64,000 nt of DNA from Dipteris shenzhenensis (taxonomy: Eukaryota; Polypodiophyta; Polypodiopsida; Gleicheniales), in the NCBI GenBank assembly GCA_047967505.1, contig CM106538.1; one strand, 5' to 3'. Under the pieces are notes generated by a model, which was given only the letters and a program-made list of their open reading frames with translations, was not told the DNA's origin and did not search any database. Every line of letters begins with the position of its first letter. The stretch's first letter is position 1. The position numbers and the translations under genes were made by a program. Positions 24,501-35,888 of this stretch are shown one piece after another.

Positions 24501-26634
24501 GCACCCCATTGGAACCTCCTTCTCCTGGGCATTTTGGAATTGTTTGACAGCTCAGTTTGTCTTTCTTGCATCTTGGAACGTCTGCAAGTGTTCTAATTGG
24601 CTCAAGGCCTGCTCCAGATGTTTGAGCTAGGTAGGAGGGCTCGAATCCCACTACGCCAACTCCTGCTACCCCATGCTACCTTGGTGCCAAACGAGAACGC
24701 GCTCTTATAAATTTTGCAAACCGGCCCTATAACTAGCACCTGGCAATTTCCACTAGCGGGAAATCCGGTCCATGGGGACCTACTCAAAGCTTCAAAATTT
24801 GGCCTGGTCGAGTCCCAAGTGGTCCCATGCATATTTCTATCCTATTCCCATCCCACCATGTGCTAACCAAAAAAGAACTAGGGATGGATTTAGGAGGAAG
24901 AGGACACATGGCATCATTTCATGTGTTTAGGAGGTGGGGACCACTTGGGGACAAGGATATATGTCATCCTTGCATGTTTTTGAATCCCTAAAAAGGGGAA
25001 CCCATTCTGGCTGCCAGGGTCTAGAGGCCATGGTCTAGGATGGGAGAAAAAGTGGCTACTCCCATTCTAAATCCATCCTAGACCACTTGGTGTAGGATGG
25101 GAGTAATGATGACAAAAAGATTCCCATCCTAAACCCATGCTAGCCCCATCCATGTGCTAAGGCCCTAAGAGTGCATTCCCGCGTCTGGCAAAATGGGCAG
25201 AAATGCTCTGAAATGCCAGTGCTTGGCTTGTTCCCCCGTTTGACCCCTACTTTCTCGCTACCCAAAGTAAGCATTTTCACGCCCTACTGGAGACAGAGAA
25301 AAGGCCTCTCCAGCCGGGCATTGCGGGGCTTGGGTGCTGTTTACCAATGGTAGCTTCATATCAAGAGCAATTTGTCGGGTTTTCCCACTGTTGTCAAACT
25401 TTCTCTCCATCACCAACAATCTAGAGCAGGTGGGAACGTTCGCCAGGCTTGGCAGCTCGACGCCAAGAGACATAGCAAAAATGCCAACGTAGAGCAGAGC
25501 GGGAACGTGCTCTAATAAGTAGTCCCCCGTAGAATTTTCAACTTCAATTGACGAGTTTTAAATGAGCATGTGCCAACGACGACCTTTTAAGCCATAAACG
25601 ACTTGGTGGCACTTTTCATCCGTAGTCTGGCGTCTCTGCAACCGTTTCCTAGTTCGGCGAATCCCGAATCCCTTTGCAAAGCTGCGAATCACGCGACTAT
25701 AAATTTCTGATAAATATTGCCAACTCGCAAATTCATCCTTTTGCGCCATTGCAACTTGCGACACAAACAAAGAAGAACAATCAGATTGGAGTCTTTTCGC
25801 TGTTCCTGCAGTGTCGTATTATGCTACTAGCGTAGTGGAGACCTTTTCGGAATGACGTTTTGTTAGCTGATGAACCGTTGCTGCAACTTGCATCTTGGAA
25901 TGTCGATAATGGAAACTTTTACAAGTTGCAGCGTGCGACTTGTGCAGTTCAACTTTATTGCAGCTTGGATTGCGGGTCTTCTTTTCATCAAGACAAGGTA
26001 AAGCCAGTCACCCCTGCCGTGGATAACCACTTCGCAAAGAACGGATGAAAGCTTCAATTCAGAAAACATTTTCCTTATCACATACAAAAACCTTCACTTT
26101 GAAAAAAAGTTCACGAGTTTATTCAGTTCTAAGGAAAATTTGCCTTGAAGTTTGCAAGTTTTAAACCCTTCTATTTTCAAATTTGAAGGTGAATCTCCAA
26201 AAAACCTCCATCACATAGGCCTTGCCCCAAACACAACAAGAAGGGGACCATGTCAAGGAGCAATTCTACAAACTTTAGACCTATTGGAGCAATAGGGACA
26301 CTCGAACAACAAAACCCAAAGAGGGAGGAGATGCCAAATGCTACTATTGGAAAGGTCATCACCAAATCCAAACGGTGCAACATGTGAAGCTCAAGCATGC
26401 ACTAGAGATAAAGTGACCACCAATGTGATGTTAGGAGTGGTAGAATCCTCCATTGTCGCAACCAGGAGCTGATTCGAAACAAGAAACAACAAAGGGGGAC
26501 AAGTGGGGGGAAGGAGGGGAAGGGGAAGTGGGGGAGGGGTGGCACTAAGTGGGGCTCAATAAGGTTAGGGTGTGGTGAACGATGGCTAAGGTGACAACTA
26601 GGCTAAGCAAGAGATAGGAGTGACGAGTCCTAAT
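21584..26634. repeat. Segment W, right copy
   Basis: Direct-orientation partner of 3947-8190. It retains about 460 bp (23053-23505) that the left copy lacks and carries about 760 bp (24780-25545) not found in the left copy. 25160-25900 is CpG-richer than its surroundings, as is the matching part of the left copy. No open frame is conserved between copies. Confidence 0.85.
24870..25155. mobile_element. Possible MITE-like insertion specific to the right W copy
   Basis: The block contains several inverted copies of a 'cccatcctaaatccatcctag'-type phrase: 'ggatggatttaggagg' near 24884 against 'taaatccatcctagacc' near 25070 and 'cccatcctaaacccatgc' near 25125, with 'ggtctaggatgggag' near 25030. 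It lies within the stretch absent from the left copy, as expected for a later insertion. Termini and target duplication are not clear, so the boundaries are approximate. Confidence 0.4.
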
Positions 26635-28995
26635 TTTGTAAAATTTTCCAGTTAATTGACATTAAACCTCGGTTTTTCGTGAACAATGATGAGAAGTGTG
26701 GGTGGCTTAGACGGCACATTTTAACATACAACAAACACAACTCACCACTCTAGCCCGAGTTTTCCAGTAAGCACGGTTGGGGGAGGAGAGTGGAGGATCT
26801 TAAGGTGAAGATGAATGTATAGGCTTTTAAGAGGCTTTCCCAAGACGAGATAAGGAGGATCTATCTTTCCTGTGGTTTAGAGGTTAAGGTTCCAAGAATA
26901 GCTATACAAGATGTGGCAAGTACTTCAAAGCTTGTTGTTCTTCCCCCACTTCCAAGTGTCTGAAATTTTCACTTTAGTTTATGCCTTTGGGGATTATTGT
27001 TTAAGATTCCTCTACTTACAATCTACAATGGACTAGGAGAGCTTGGGTGTTGCATGATTGAGTGAAGGAGTTGTCAAATTATGTCAATCTTCACATTTGG
27101 CATGCGATGGTATCTCAAAGTCTGGTTTGGTCCATTCTCAAATGTGTGTTACATCTATCATTGAAGCGAACATCTTACATGGAACCGTCCCACGAGAGTT
27201 GAGAAATGCGATTCACCTCAAGGAGTGAAAAAAGAGTAGTAAGTGTGAAAAATGGTTTTGGGTCGACATGCTCAAATGCATTTGGATATTGTTTCTACTG
27301 GTTTCTCCTGGGAGGTGGAAGTCACTAGGCCAATAGGGATGACTCCGTCCTCAATTTCTCTTCTAACAATGAGTGGAGGTCTATGGGAAAGAAGAAATTG
27401 ATGCCTAAAGCTGTTCTTTTGTAGGATTATTCATGTCAGATTCCTATGTGCCAAATTATGTCCCTTCTTTGGTTGGCCCAAAGGCAAATGTTAATTGGAT
27501 GAAGGACTCTATTTGCAGGGCCATTGACAATAGTAGCTTTTTGTTATTGGCTAATACTGGAGAAACTTAGGCAATCTATGCCTTTTCTATCCATGGAAGA
27601 TAACTATCCTATTCCGATGGTTGAGCTTTCCTCTTTGTAGAGCTTATATATGCTCTTGGAATACTTGTAGGGCTAAATGTCCTATCGGACGCTCAATTTT
27701 GTGCCTGTTTTTTGTTACACAGTTCATCAGATATCATTTCCTTGGATATTGGTGGTTCTTTAGAGTGGTTTCTATTTTGAACAAGCACATTTTCTAGAAA
27801 TGCATGCATAATTTTCAAAATTTTCCAGTCACCTGAGATTAAACCTTGGTTTTTGGTGAACAGTGATTAGAAGGGTGAGTGGCTTAGATAACACATACAA
27901 CAAATGCAACTCACCACTCTAGCCCGAGTTTTCCAATAAGCATGCTTGGGGGAGGAGAGTGGAGGATCGTAAGGTGAAGATGAATGTGCATGCTTTTAAG
28001 AGGCTTTCCAAAACTGGGATAAGGAGGGTCTATCTTCCCTATGGGTTAGAGGTTAAGGTTCCAAGAATAGCTTTACAAGATGTGGCAAGTACTTCAAAAC
28101 ATGTTGCCCTTCCCCGCTTCCATGTCTAAATTTTTCACTTTGGTTTATGCCTTTGGGGATTATTGTTTAAGATTTTACTACTTACAATCTACAATGGACT
28201 AGGAGAGCATGGGTGTTGCATGATTGAGTGAAGGAGTTGTCAAATCATGTCAATCTTCATATTTCTTTGTGGCATACAATGGTATCTCTAAGTCTGGTTT
28301 GGTCCGTTCTCAAATGTGTGTTACATTTATCATTGAAGTGGTCATCTTAAGTGGAAATGTCCCACAAGAGTTGAGAAATGCAATCCACCGCAAGGAGTTA
28401 AAAAGGATTAGTCAGTGTGAAAAATGGTTTTGGGTTGGCATGTTCAAATGCATTTGGATATTGTTTCTACTATTTCACTTGGGAGTTGGAAGTCACTAGG
28501 CTAATAGGGGTGACTCAGCCCTCGAATTAGGCTTCCAACAATGAGTGGAGGTTCGTGGGAAAGAATAAATTCATGCCTAAAGCCATTCCTTTGTAGGATT
28601 ATTCATGTCAAATTCCCATGTGCCATTTTATGTCCCTTCTTTGGTTGGGGCCCGAAGGAAAATGTTAAGTGGATGAAGGACTCTTTTCGCAGGGCCCCCA
28701 ACAATAATAGGATTTTGTTATTGGCTAATAATTATGGAGAAACTTAGGCAATCTATGCCTTTCCTATTCATGGAAGATAACTATCATATTCCAGTGGTTG
28801 AGCTTTCCTCTTTGTAGAGCTTATATATGCTCTTGGAATATCTGTGGGGCTAATTGTCCTACCAGACGCTCCATTTTGTGCCCATTTTTTGTTTCACATT
28901 CTTTGTTACACAGTTCATCAGATATCATTTCCTTGGATATTAGTGGATTTAAAGAGTGTTTTCTATTTTGAACAAGCACATTTTCTAGAAATGCA
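26635..28995. repeat. Tandem duplication of a 1.18-kb W-end unit
   Basis: 26635-27815 and 27816-28995 are two head-to-tail copies of the same unit, each starting at an 'aattttccag..attaaacct..gtgaacaatgat' phrase and ending at 'gaacaagcacattttctagaaatgcatgc'. A single copy of the first ~0.95 kb is at 8185-9130. Coding-like phrases (QVKELSNHVNLHISLWH and similar) are visible but carry stops in every copy. Confidence 0.85.
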
Positions 28996-29990
28996 TGCCA
29001 TGGCTTATTTAAATGAGGCAATAGCTAGTGGGATTTTGAAGACATAGTTCTTGTGTTGTGGTTTGCAAGGTTAAAAGTAGACTAGCTCTTGATGTGTTTT
29101 GTGTTTGAATGAGAAGTCTAGAAGGCTTTTAACAAAGAGGTCCATATAAAAATAAAGATTCATAAAGTCTAATAGCTATGTACACACCTTGATTGTGTGT
29201 CTTACAAGCTTGAATTATTGGTAAAGCTGTTGGATGATATTATACACTTTAAGCTAGATCTATTATACACTTACGCTATGTATTTCAAAATGCTTTTGTT
29301 CAAGTTTTCAACTATCCCACAACTACTGATAAACGATAGGCTTTCCCTAGGCTTTGTACAACTCCAATGAAGTGTATGGTAGCTCCTATTAAGCTGATGT
29401 GGATGCATGGGGACATGATAATAAACATTTCATGTGAGATATCTAGGTATCTTAGAGAATGAAAGTTCATGATTAAAACAAATTCCTTTGTGGTGCTTTA
29501 GTAAAAAGATATATAGATTTTCAAAAGGATTATCGCCTTATTTTGGATGCTTGGGGAGGTAGGTTTGATGACAACACAATTTTATGTAGCATTAAGATAC
29601 TATCTTCTTATCTTTTCCAATTCAATAGTTCTTGAAAGGTTATGGAGGGAAAAACACTAATGCATTGCTTAATAAGTTTTATGGTCATTGAAGACAACAA
29701 ATTTAGAATGCAGCATATCACAATTAGCAAGGGAAATTTCCTAAAAGAGGATTTCAAGTGCTCGAAACGTGGGCCTATTGGATCAAAAGATACATAAAAT
29801 TTTGTAATCTCTTATTATGTGATTTGTGAAAATGGTAATATGGTGCTACGATTAACCCAAATTGCAATATTTAGGTCTTAAAATACATTTGTATATGTAA
29901 AAATGGTCTTTTTTTGTGTGAAACATAATTAAAACTGCTCACAATTAAAACACACGGCAATGTCTAGTACCCTTTCAATAAAGGGCGCCA
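28996..29990. repeat. Segment X1, left part (interrupted by the Copia insertion)
   Basis: Aligns in direct orientation with 39310-40295. A coding-like stretch on the + strand at about 29480-29800 reads KRYIDFQKDYRLILDAWGGR, then MVIEDNKFRMQHI, and is largely matched in the other copy with different stops. It may be another exon relic of the gene suggested for segment Y. The Copia element begins at 29991. Confidence 0.8.
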
Positions 29991-30145
29991 TGTGGGGGTT
30001 AAAGGCCACTGTACCTTAACCCCAATTATGTACAACACATATATATATATGGATGAAATAGAAGATTAGGGTGTTCAACACCCACCAAAAAACTTGTGTC
30101 TCTCAAGCTCCCTCTCTCCCTCTCAGCTTTCGTTGTGTCCTCACA
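29991..30145 (+). repeat. 5' LTR of the Copia element
   Basis: 155 bp, TG...CA ends. Compared with the 3' LTR it shows about seven substitutions, mostly transitions, and a shorter AT dinucleotide run (the length difference of 14 bp lies there). Such short LTRs are unusual but known among Copia elements. Confidence 0.95.
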
Positions 30146-30147
30146 AC

Positions 30148-30159
30148 TGGTATCAGAGC
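30148..30159 (+). promoter_or_regulatory. Primer-binding site, initiator tRNA-Met
   Basis: TGGTATCAGAGC, two bases after the LTR. It is complementary to the 3' end of plant initiator tRNA-Met, the usual Copia primer. Confidence 0.95.
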
Positions 30160-31655
30160 TTGGCAGTAGGTAGTGTGAGCAACCTAGTGCAGCTTCTAGC
30201 CCAAAGAGAGAGTGGTGCATCCCAAAAGATCCTTGTTCAACAAGAGGAGCTTCTATAGCAGTTGGAGAGAAAGGGGCAAAATCCTCTTGGGCATTTGTTT
30301 TGCTGGGTTGCAAAGTTGAAGGTGCATGATATAAGCAAATCTTCTCAGACACACATATGTAGTAGTGCAAATATCTGGGGTTAGAGATAGAATTTTGACT
30401 TGAAGTCTTCAAGGAAGTTGTAGATCAGATTGAGAGCTACATTTTCACTTTTAACATCTCTGTCATCCGATTTTTCAGTGAAAAGTTACAGCTTCTGCAA
30501 AAAGTGACGAAATTCATTTCCTGCGAGGATTTCGTGTGTTGGATCTCCATATCCAGGCCACCATTTATAGTTCTAACACTTCCAGTGGATCCAAAGTGGT
30601 CCAAAACTTCTACTTGAGAAGCTGCTTATGTGAACTTTTGAAGCTGTGGTGAATCTCTGTGTACTCCGACGTCTTCATTTTGCCATTTTCTGTGTGAGTG
30701 GAATCTTAACATCCGGGCCTCCATTTGCAGAGTTCTCTGTCCCATTGGATCCGAGACTACCTAAAACATATGTTTACAAAGCTTCTTGCCATTCTGTGAA
30801 GAATCGAGGGAGTTGTGATTCTCTGTGTTTTACCGTCGTCTCTGAAAAGGAAATTTCTCAAAGTTTCCAAGACCTTCTCATTGATTGCCATGTGGCATTT
30901 TGACTAAGGTTAAATTTCCTAAGGTTCATTTTTGCAAGTAAATACAAGGGTTGACTGGCTCTTACTCCATCCTTGGATGAGATTTTGGAGGTGTGACAGA
31001 AGAGAGATATTTGCAGATGGTCTTGCTGAGTTCGATTATGCATTGATGCCCATGTTTTGAGACATCCCAGGTTCTACTTTCACTATCGATCATTGCCGTA
31101 AGGCCGTGATTTCTTAAATATACCTTATGCAGACCACTCTGGTGAGCCATGTGTGCTCATTTGTGGTTTGCATTGGGTTGCAGTGGATGCTTTATAGGCC
31201 ATTTGGATACATTGCGATCCTTGTTGGATGTGCTGATAGGCCTAGATTGCCTTGTGGGATGCTTTATTGATGGACGTTTAGCACACAGATGCTATTTTAT
31301 GCTGAGGGACAGCTTTGACATATTGCAGTGGATGCACAGGTTGTGCTATGATCTTTTAGATGAGACATTATTGATGCTTATGCCCATGGACAATGTTTAT
31401 GCTTGAGGCATTTGGCTCTTATTGGCATTATATGTGCCATTCTTTTGTCATTGTGGGTTGACATTTTCTTTTGGGCCAGATTTGCTCATATGGATGCATA
31501 GTATATGCACATGACTCAAATGCATTTTGATGCTTTGAGCCTTGAGTTTTGGTGACACTATCCTTCATTAAAGCAGACATATTGGGTGCATCTGGTATTT
31601 GGTGTGATTTCTCTTTTGTAGGTACTAGCATTTGGGATTTTGTTTCATTTGCATC
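30160..31655 (+). other. Untranslated leader of the Copia element
   Basis: About 1.5 kb between the primer-binding site and the gag ATG without a coding signal. It is unusually long relative to the 155-bp LTR. Short frames such as 30646-30903 and 31149-31406 are not retroelement domains. Confidence 0.6.
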
Positions 31656-32600
31656 ATGGCATCCTCTTCCATGTCTGAAAAGGCATTTTTCAGCATCAAA
31701 AAGTTTGATGGGACAAACTTTTCTTTGTAGAAAGAACAGATAAGGGATGTGCTTATTCAAAAGAAGCAGATTAAACCCTTGGCAGGGAAGCCTGCAGATA
31801 TGTCTAAGGATGATTGGAATGAGTTGGATGCATTAGCAAAGTCTACTATTAGACTTCATCTTGCAGAGTCAGTTTATTTCACAGTAGTAAATGAGCAGAC
31901 TGCGGAAGATTTGTGGAAGAAATTGTGTGCCACTTATGAGAAGGAAACTACCTCTAATAAAGTTTACCTCATGAAGAGGTTGTTTGAGCTGCAGATGAAG
32001 GAAGGGGTCTCCATTGTTTCTCACTTGAATGAATTCAATATTATTTTCAGCCAGCTTCATGCTCAGAAGATGAATTTTGATGCGGAGACTAAGGCAATAT
32101 TTCTCTTATATTCATTGCCATCCTCATGGGATACCTTCCGTACAGCTGTCAGTAACTCTGCACCTGGTGGAGTACTGAAGTTTAATGATGTTGTGGGTAG
32201 CTTGTTGGCCGAGGAGATTAGACAGAAGTATATGGATGGCAACAAGTAGGATGCAGCCTTAAATGTGCAAAGGGGTAGATCACAGTTCAGGGGGAAGTCC
32301 CAAGAAAGAGGGAAGTCTCATAGCAACTTTAGGGCACGGAACATTGAGTGTTACCACTATGGCAAGAAGGGCCATATGAAAAAGGATTGCTACAAGCTGA
32401 AAAGAGAGGAAAAGGATAAGAAAAAGGATGCAAATTGGGGTGCAAATAAGAAGGAAGAGACTTCAAGGGAGGACAAAGGAAAGATGAAGATCGAGGAGAT
32501 TAATGCAGTCACTGATGATAGTGACAATGACATTCTCTTCATGTCTAGTCTACCTGCAGACTTGCTCACCACTTCAGATGATGCATATTCCCAGGATTGG
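31656..32600 (+). pseudogene. Copia gag (UBN2 domain and zinc knuckle), interrupted
   Basis: The frame starts at ATG 31656, followed by FSIKKFDGTNF as in plant Copia gags, and is stopped at 31728 (TAG where the family has Trp) and 32247 (TAG where Gln is likely). Residues after the first stop show the UBN2 pattern (LWKKLCATYEKET, LMKRLFELQMKEG, LNEFNIIFSQL, LLYSLPSSWDTF). The nucleocapsid knuckle near 32349-32390 reads CYHYGKKGHMKKDC, so the second zinc ligand of the CX2CX4HX4C motif is Tyr instead of Cys. A lysine/glutamate-rich linker follows. Confidence 0.93.
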
Positions 32601-33600
32601 ATTTTGGATTCTGGTTCTTCATTCCATGTTACTTCCCATAGGGAATGGTTCTCCACTTATGACAATGGAAAGACAGGTTGTGTGCATCTTGGAAATAACT
32701 ATGCATGTGACATAGTGGAAGCACGTGACATAAAGTTTTGTTTTGCAAATGGGTCTGCATTTGTTTTGAAAAATGTGAGACATGTGTCTAACTTAGAGTC
32801 TTATTTTAGCAGGTCAGCTAGATGATGCTGGTTTTCAGACTACTTTTGGCTTTCAGAGTTGGAAAATTCAGAAGGGCTCTATGGTTTTGGCTGGGATTTT
32901 GTATCCCTTACATGTATCAGGGGTGTCTGATCATGTTGTTGCAATAACCGAGCAACCAAGTACTTCTTTATGGCATTGCAGGTTGGGGCACATGAGCCAG
33001 AATGGAATGAAACTCTTATGCTGTTTGGGTTATGTACCGCATTTGAGTTTTTTTTATTTTAAATTTTGTGAGCACTGTCTCTATGGGAAGTAGACTAAAT
33101 CAGCCCATAAAAGAAGGGGAAAGAAAGAGCTTGAAAGGCTTGATTTGGTGCATTCATATGTATGTGGTCCCATGCCTACACGGTCATTAGGCGAGGCTGA
33201 ATACTATGTGACATTCATTGATGATGCAACTAGGAAAGTGTGGGCTTATGCCATACCTCGAAAGAGCGATGTGTTCCAGGTATTTCAAAAATGGTTGGCT
33301 TTGGCTAAAAATCAGTCAGGTAGAATGCTTAAATGCCTATGGACTGATAGTGGTGGAGAGTATGTCTCTCATGACTTTCAGCATTTTTGTGATACAAGTG
33401 GGATTAAGAGGGAGCTCACGTCCCCTCGTACTCCAGAGCAGAATCCAGAATAGATGAACCACACCATTATACTTTCCAATGCAAGTTTTTCTTGTGGTTT
33501 TTGGGCTAAGGCAATGAAGACTGCAGTGCATGTGATCAATAGATTACCTAGCAGGAGTTTGGATGGTGGTATTCCTGAAGAGGCATGAAGTGGCAAGAAG
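32590..33600 (+). pseudogene. Copia protease and integrase, interrupted
   Basis: Protease begins with WILDSGSSFHV (active site DSG intact). A frameshift falls near 32799, and the frame then resumes with QLDDAGFQTTFG. The GAG-pre-integrase region (LWHCRLGHMSQNGMKLL, CEHCLYGK) ends in TAG at 33091. The integrase core has HSYVCGPM where the first catalytic Asp of HSDVCGPM is expected, so that residue is Tyr. The second Asp is present in WTDSGGEY. After PEQN about 15 residues are missing and TAG stands at 33451. A further TGA at 33586 replaces the Trp of PEEAW. Confidence 0.92.
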
Positions 33601-35666
33601 CCCTCTTACTCTCATTTGTGTATATTTGGGTGTGAGGCATATGCATATGTGCCAAAAGAGCTTCGGAAGAAGCTAGATCCTAAGTCTAGGAAATGCATCT
33701 TTCTGGGTTATGGTGAAAGTGGAGAGATGGGCTATCGTCTCTAGGATCCGGAAGCAAAGAAAATCATATGAAGCCTTGATGTGGTCTTCAATGAGAAGAA
33801 GATGCATAAGACACCCATGAGGGATGTGGAAATGAGGAGAATCACTTTCCAGGATGTGAATCCACCCACATATGTTAATAGACAACAAGCTATCCATGCA
33901 CCGAATGTGCAGGAAATGGTGCCACTAGGTACTCCCACAAGTACACAATCAAGGGCAAATGATGGATCATCTATTGGTGGCAATGATGAGCGAAATGTGG
34001 TTGATATGCAGGCGGGACAGCAAGCTGAATTGCCCTTGAGAAGAACATCTAGAGTGTCTAGACCGCCTGAGAGATTTGTTCCAGGGGTAGACTATGTGAT
34101 GCTTACCGATTGCGGGGAGCCTTCTTGCTACAGAGAGGCTATAATGCGTGAGGATCAGCGCAAGTGGGAGTATGCTATGCAATCAAATATGAGTTCACTC
34201 ATAAAGAATAAGACTTGGGACTTCGTTTCTTTACCACATGGAAAAAAAGCATTGCCATGTAAATGGGTCTACAAGATGAAGGTCACAGGTGATGATGTGC
34301 CCAAGTACAAGGCCCGTTTGGTTGCTAAAGGGATCAAGCAAGAGAAGGGTGTGGACTTTGATGAGATATTCTCTCCGGTTGTGAAGATGACCACACTTAG
34401 ATGTGTACTTGGACTTGTGGCAATAGAGGATATGGAGCTTATATAGATGGATGTCAAGACAGCTTTCTTGCATGGGGATTTGCATGAGGAAATTTACATG
34501 ATATAGCCAGAAGGCTTTGAAGAAAACGGCAAAGAGCATTTGGTTTTCAAGCTGAAAAAGAGTCTTTATGGCCTTAAGCAAGCGCCTAGAGAATGGTCTC
34601 ACAATTTTGGTCCTTTTATTCGATAACAGGGTTCAGAAGAAGTGAGATTGATCACTACTTCTACACAAAAAGGGCTCAAGATAATAGCCTGATACTCCTT
34701 GCACTTTATGTGGATGATATGTTATTGGCTAGCAAGAACACTTATGAGCTTGATGCATTGAAGGCCAAGTTACATGAGGCCTTTGACATGAAAGATTTGG
34801 AACCTACAAGTCATATTCTTGGTATGCGCATCACGTGTGACCAGAGTAGGAAACTCCTTTGGCTTTCATAGAAGGAGTATCTTACAAAAGTGTTGTAGCA
34901 TTTCAATATGGAGGGGGGGAAGGCAGTAAGTACTCCATTGCCTCCATATGTGAAACTCAGTCAGCAGATAGTCCCAAATCAAATGAGTAGAGGGCCATGA
35001 TGGCCAAGGTTCCGTATGCATTAGCGGTTGGGAGTTTTATGTATGCTATGATAGCTACTAGACCAGAAATTGCATTTGCAGTGGGAGTTGTTAGCCGGTA
35101 TATGGCTAATCCAAGAAAGAGGCATTGGGAGGCATTTAAGTGCATCATGAGGTACATGAAAGGTACCAAGGAGGTGTGTATATGCTTTAGTAGAGGAGAG
35201 ATGCGTGTATTTGAGTACATAGATTCCAACTATGCAGGGCATGTAAATAACAAGAGATCCACTTCTGGTTATGTGTTCACCTTTGCAGGTGGTGCAATGT
35301 CGTAGATGTCTCGTGCACAGAAGTGCATTGCTTTGTCTACCACAGAGGCCGAGTATGTTATAGCCACAGAGGGTTGCAATAAGCCTATATGGCTTGATCG
35401 GCTAGTGAGAGATTTGGGGATTCATACAGGTGTACCGACATTGCATAGTGATTCCATGAGTGCTATTCAGCTAGCATAGAATCCGGTCTTTCATGCAAAG
35501 ACCAAACACATTGAGGTCAGGTACCATTTTATCAGGGAGGTACTTGAGGACAAGCACATAGAGCTTGTCAAGGTTCATACAGATGATAACCCTATAGATA
35601 TGCTGACAAAGAGTCTACCTAGTCACAGCGGTTTGAGTATTGTCGTGTATTGATGGGCATTGGATA
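33601..35666 (+). pseudogene. Copia reverse transcriptase and RNase H, interrupted
   Basis: The integrase C-terminus (FGCEAYAYVPKELRKKLDPK, CIFLGY) has stops at 33742 (TAG for Trp) and 33769 (TGA for Arg). The reverse transcriptase shows KWVYKMKVTGDDVPKYKARL, MDVKTAFLHGDL after TAG 34444, PEGF after TAG 34504, LKKSLYGLKQAPREW, and the catalytic YVDDM at 34707-34721. Frameshifts occur near 34620 and 34985. Stops are at 34869, 34896 and 35303. RNase H carries YIDSNYAG, ALSTTEAEYV and, after TAG 35477, KTKHIEVRYHFIRE. A last shift near 35630 precedes a normal C-terminus (RFEYCRVLMGIG) ending at 35666. Confidence 0.93.
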
Positions 35667-35708
35667 GTATGCTTATTGGTTGTTCTCCTTAAAGGCACAT
35701 TGGCCTTT

Positions 35709-35719
35709 AAGTGGGAGGT
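35709..35719 (+). promoter_or_regulatory. Polypurine tract
   Basis: AAGTGGGAGGT directly before the 3' LTR, the primer site for plus-strand synthesis in Copia elements. Confidence 0.85.
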
Positions 35720-35888
35720 TGTGGGGGTTAAAGGCCACTGTACCTTAACCTCAGTTATGTACAATACTCAAACACACATATATATATATATATGGATGAA
35801 ATAGAAGATTAGGGTGTTCTGCACCCACCAAAAAACTTGTGTCTCTCAAGCTCCCTCTCTCCCTCTTAGCTTTTGTTGTGTCCTCACA
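35720..35888 (+). repeat. 3' LTR of the Copia element
   Basis: 169 bp, TG...CA ends, matching the 5' LTR except for about seven substitutions and an expanded AT tract (35775-35793). Confidence 0.95.

Larger units (their letters stand above)
29991..35888 (+). mobile_element. Complete but degenerate Ty1/Copia LTR retrotransposon
   Basis: Length is 5898 bp. It has direct LTRs (29991-30145 and 35720-35888), each starting TGTGGGGG and ending CCTCACA, a primer-binding site for initiator tRNA-Met just inside the 5' LTR, and a polypurine tract just before the 3' LTR. The domain order gag, zinc knuckle, protease, integrase, reverse transcriptase, RNase H is that of Copia. The flanks carry a 5-bp target duplication, CGCCA (29986-29990) and TGCCA (35889-35893). 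The matching place in segment X2 (around 40291-40295, CACCA) is uninterrupted. The element cannot be autonomous because of many stops, frameshifts and lost catalytic residues. Confidence 0.96.
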
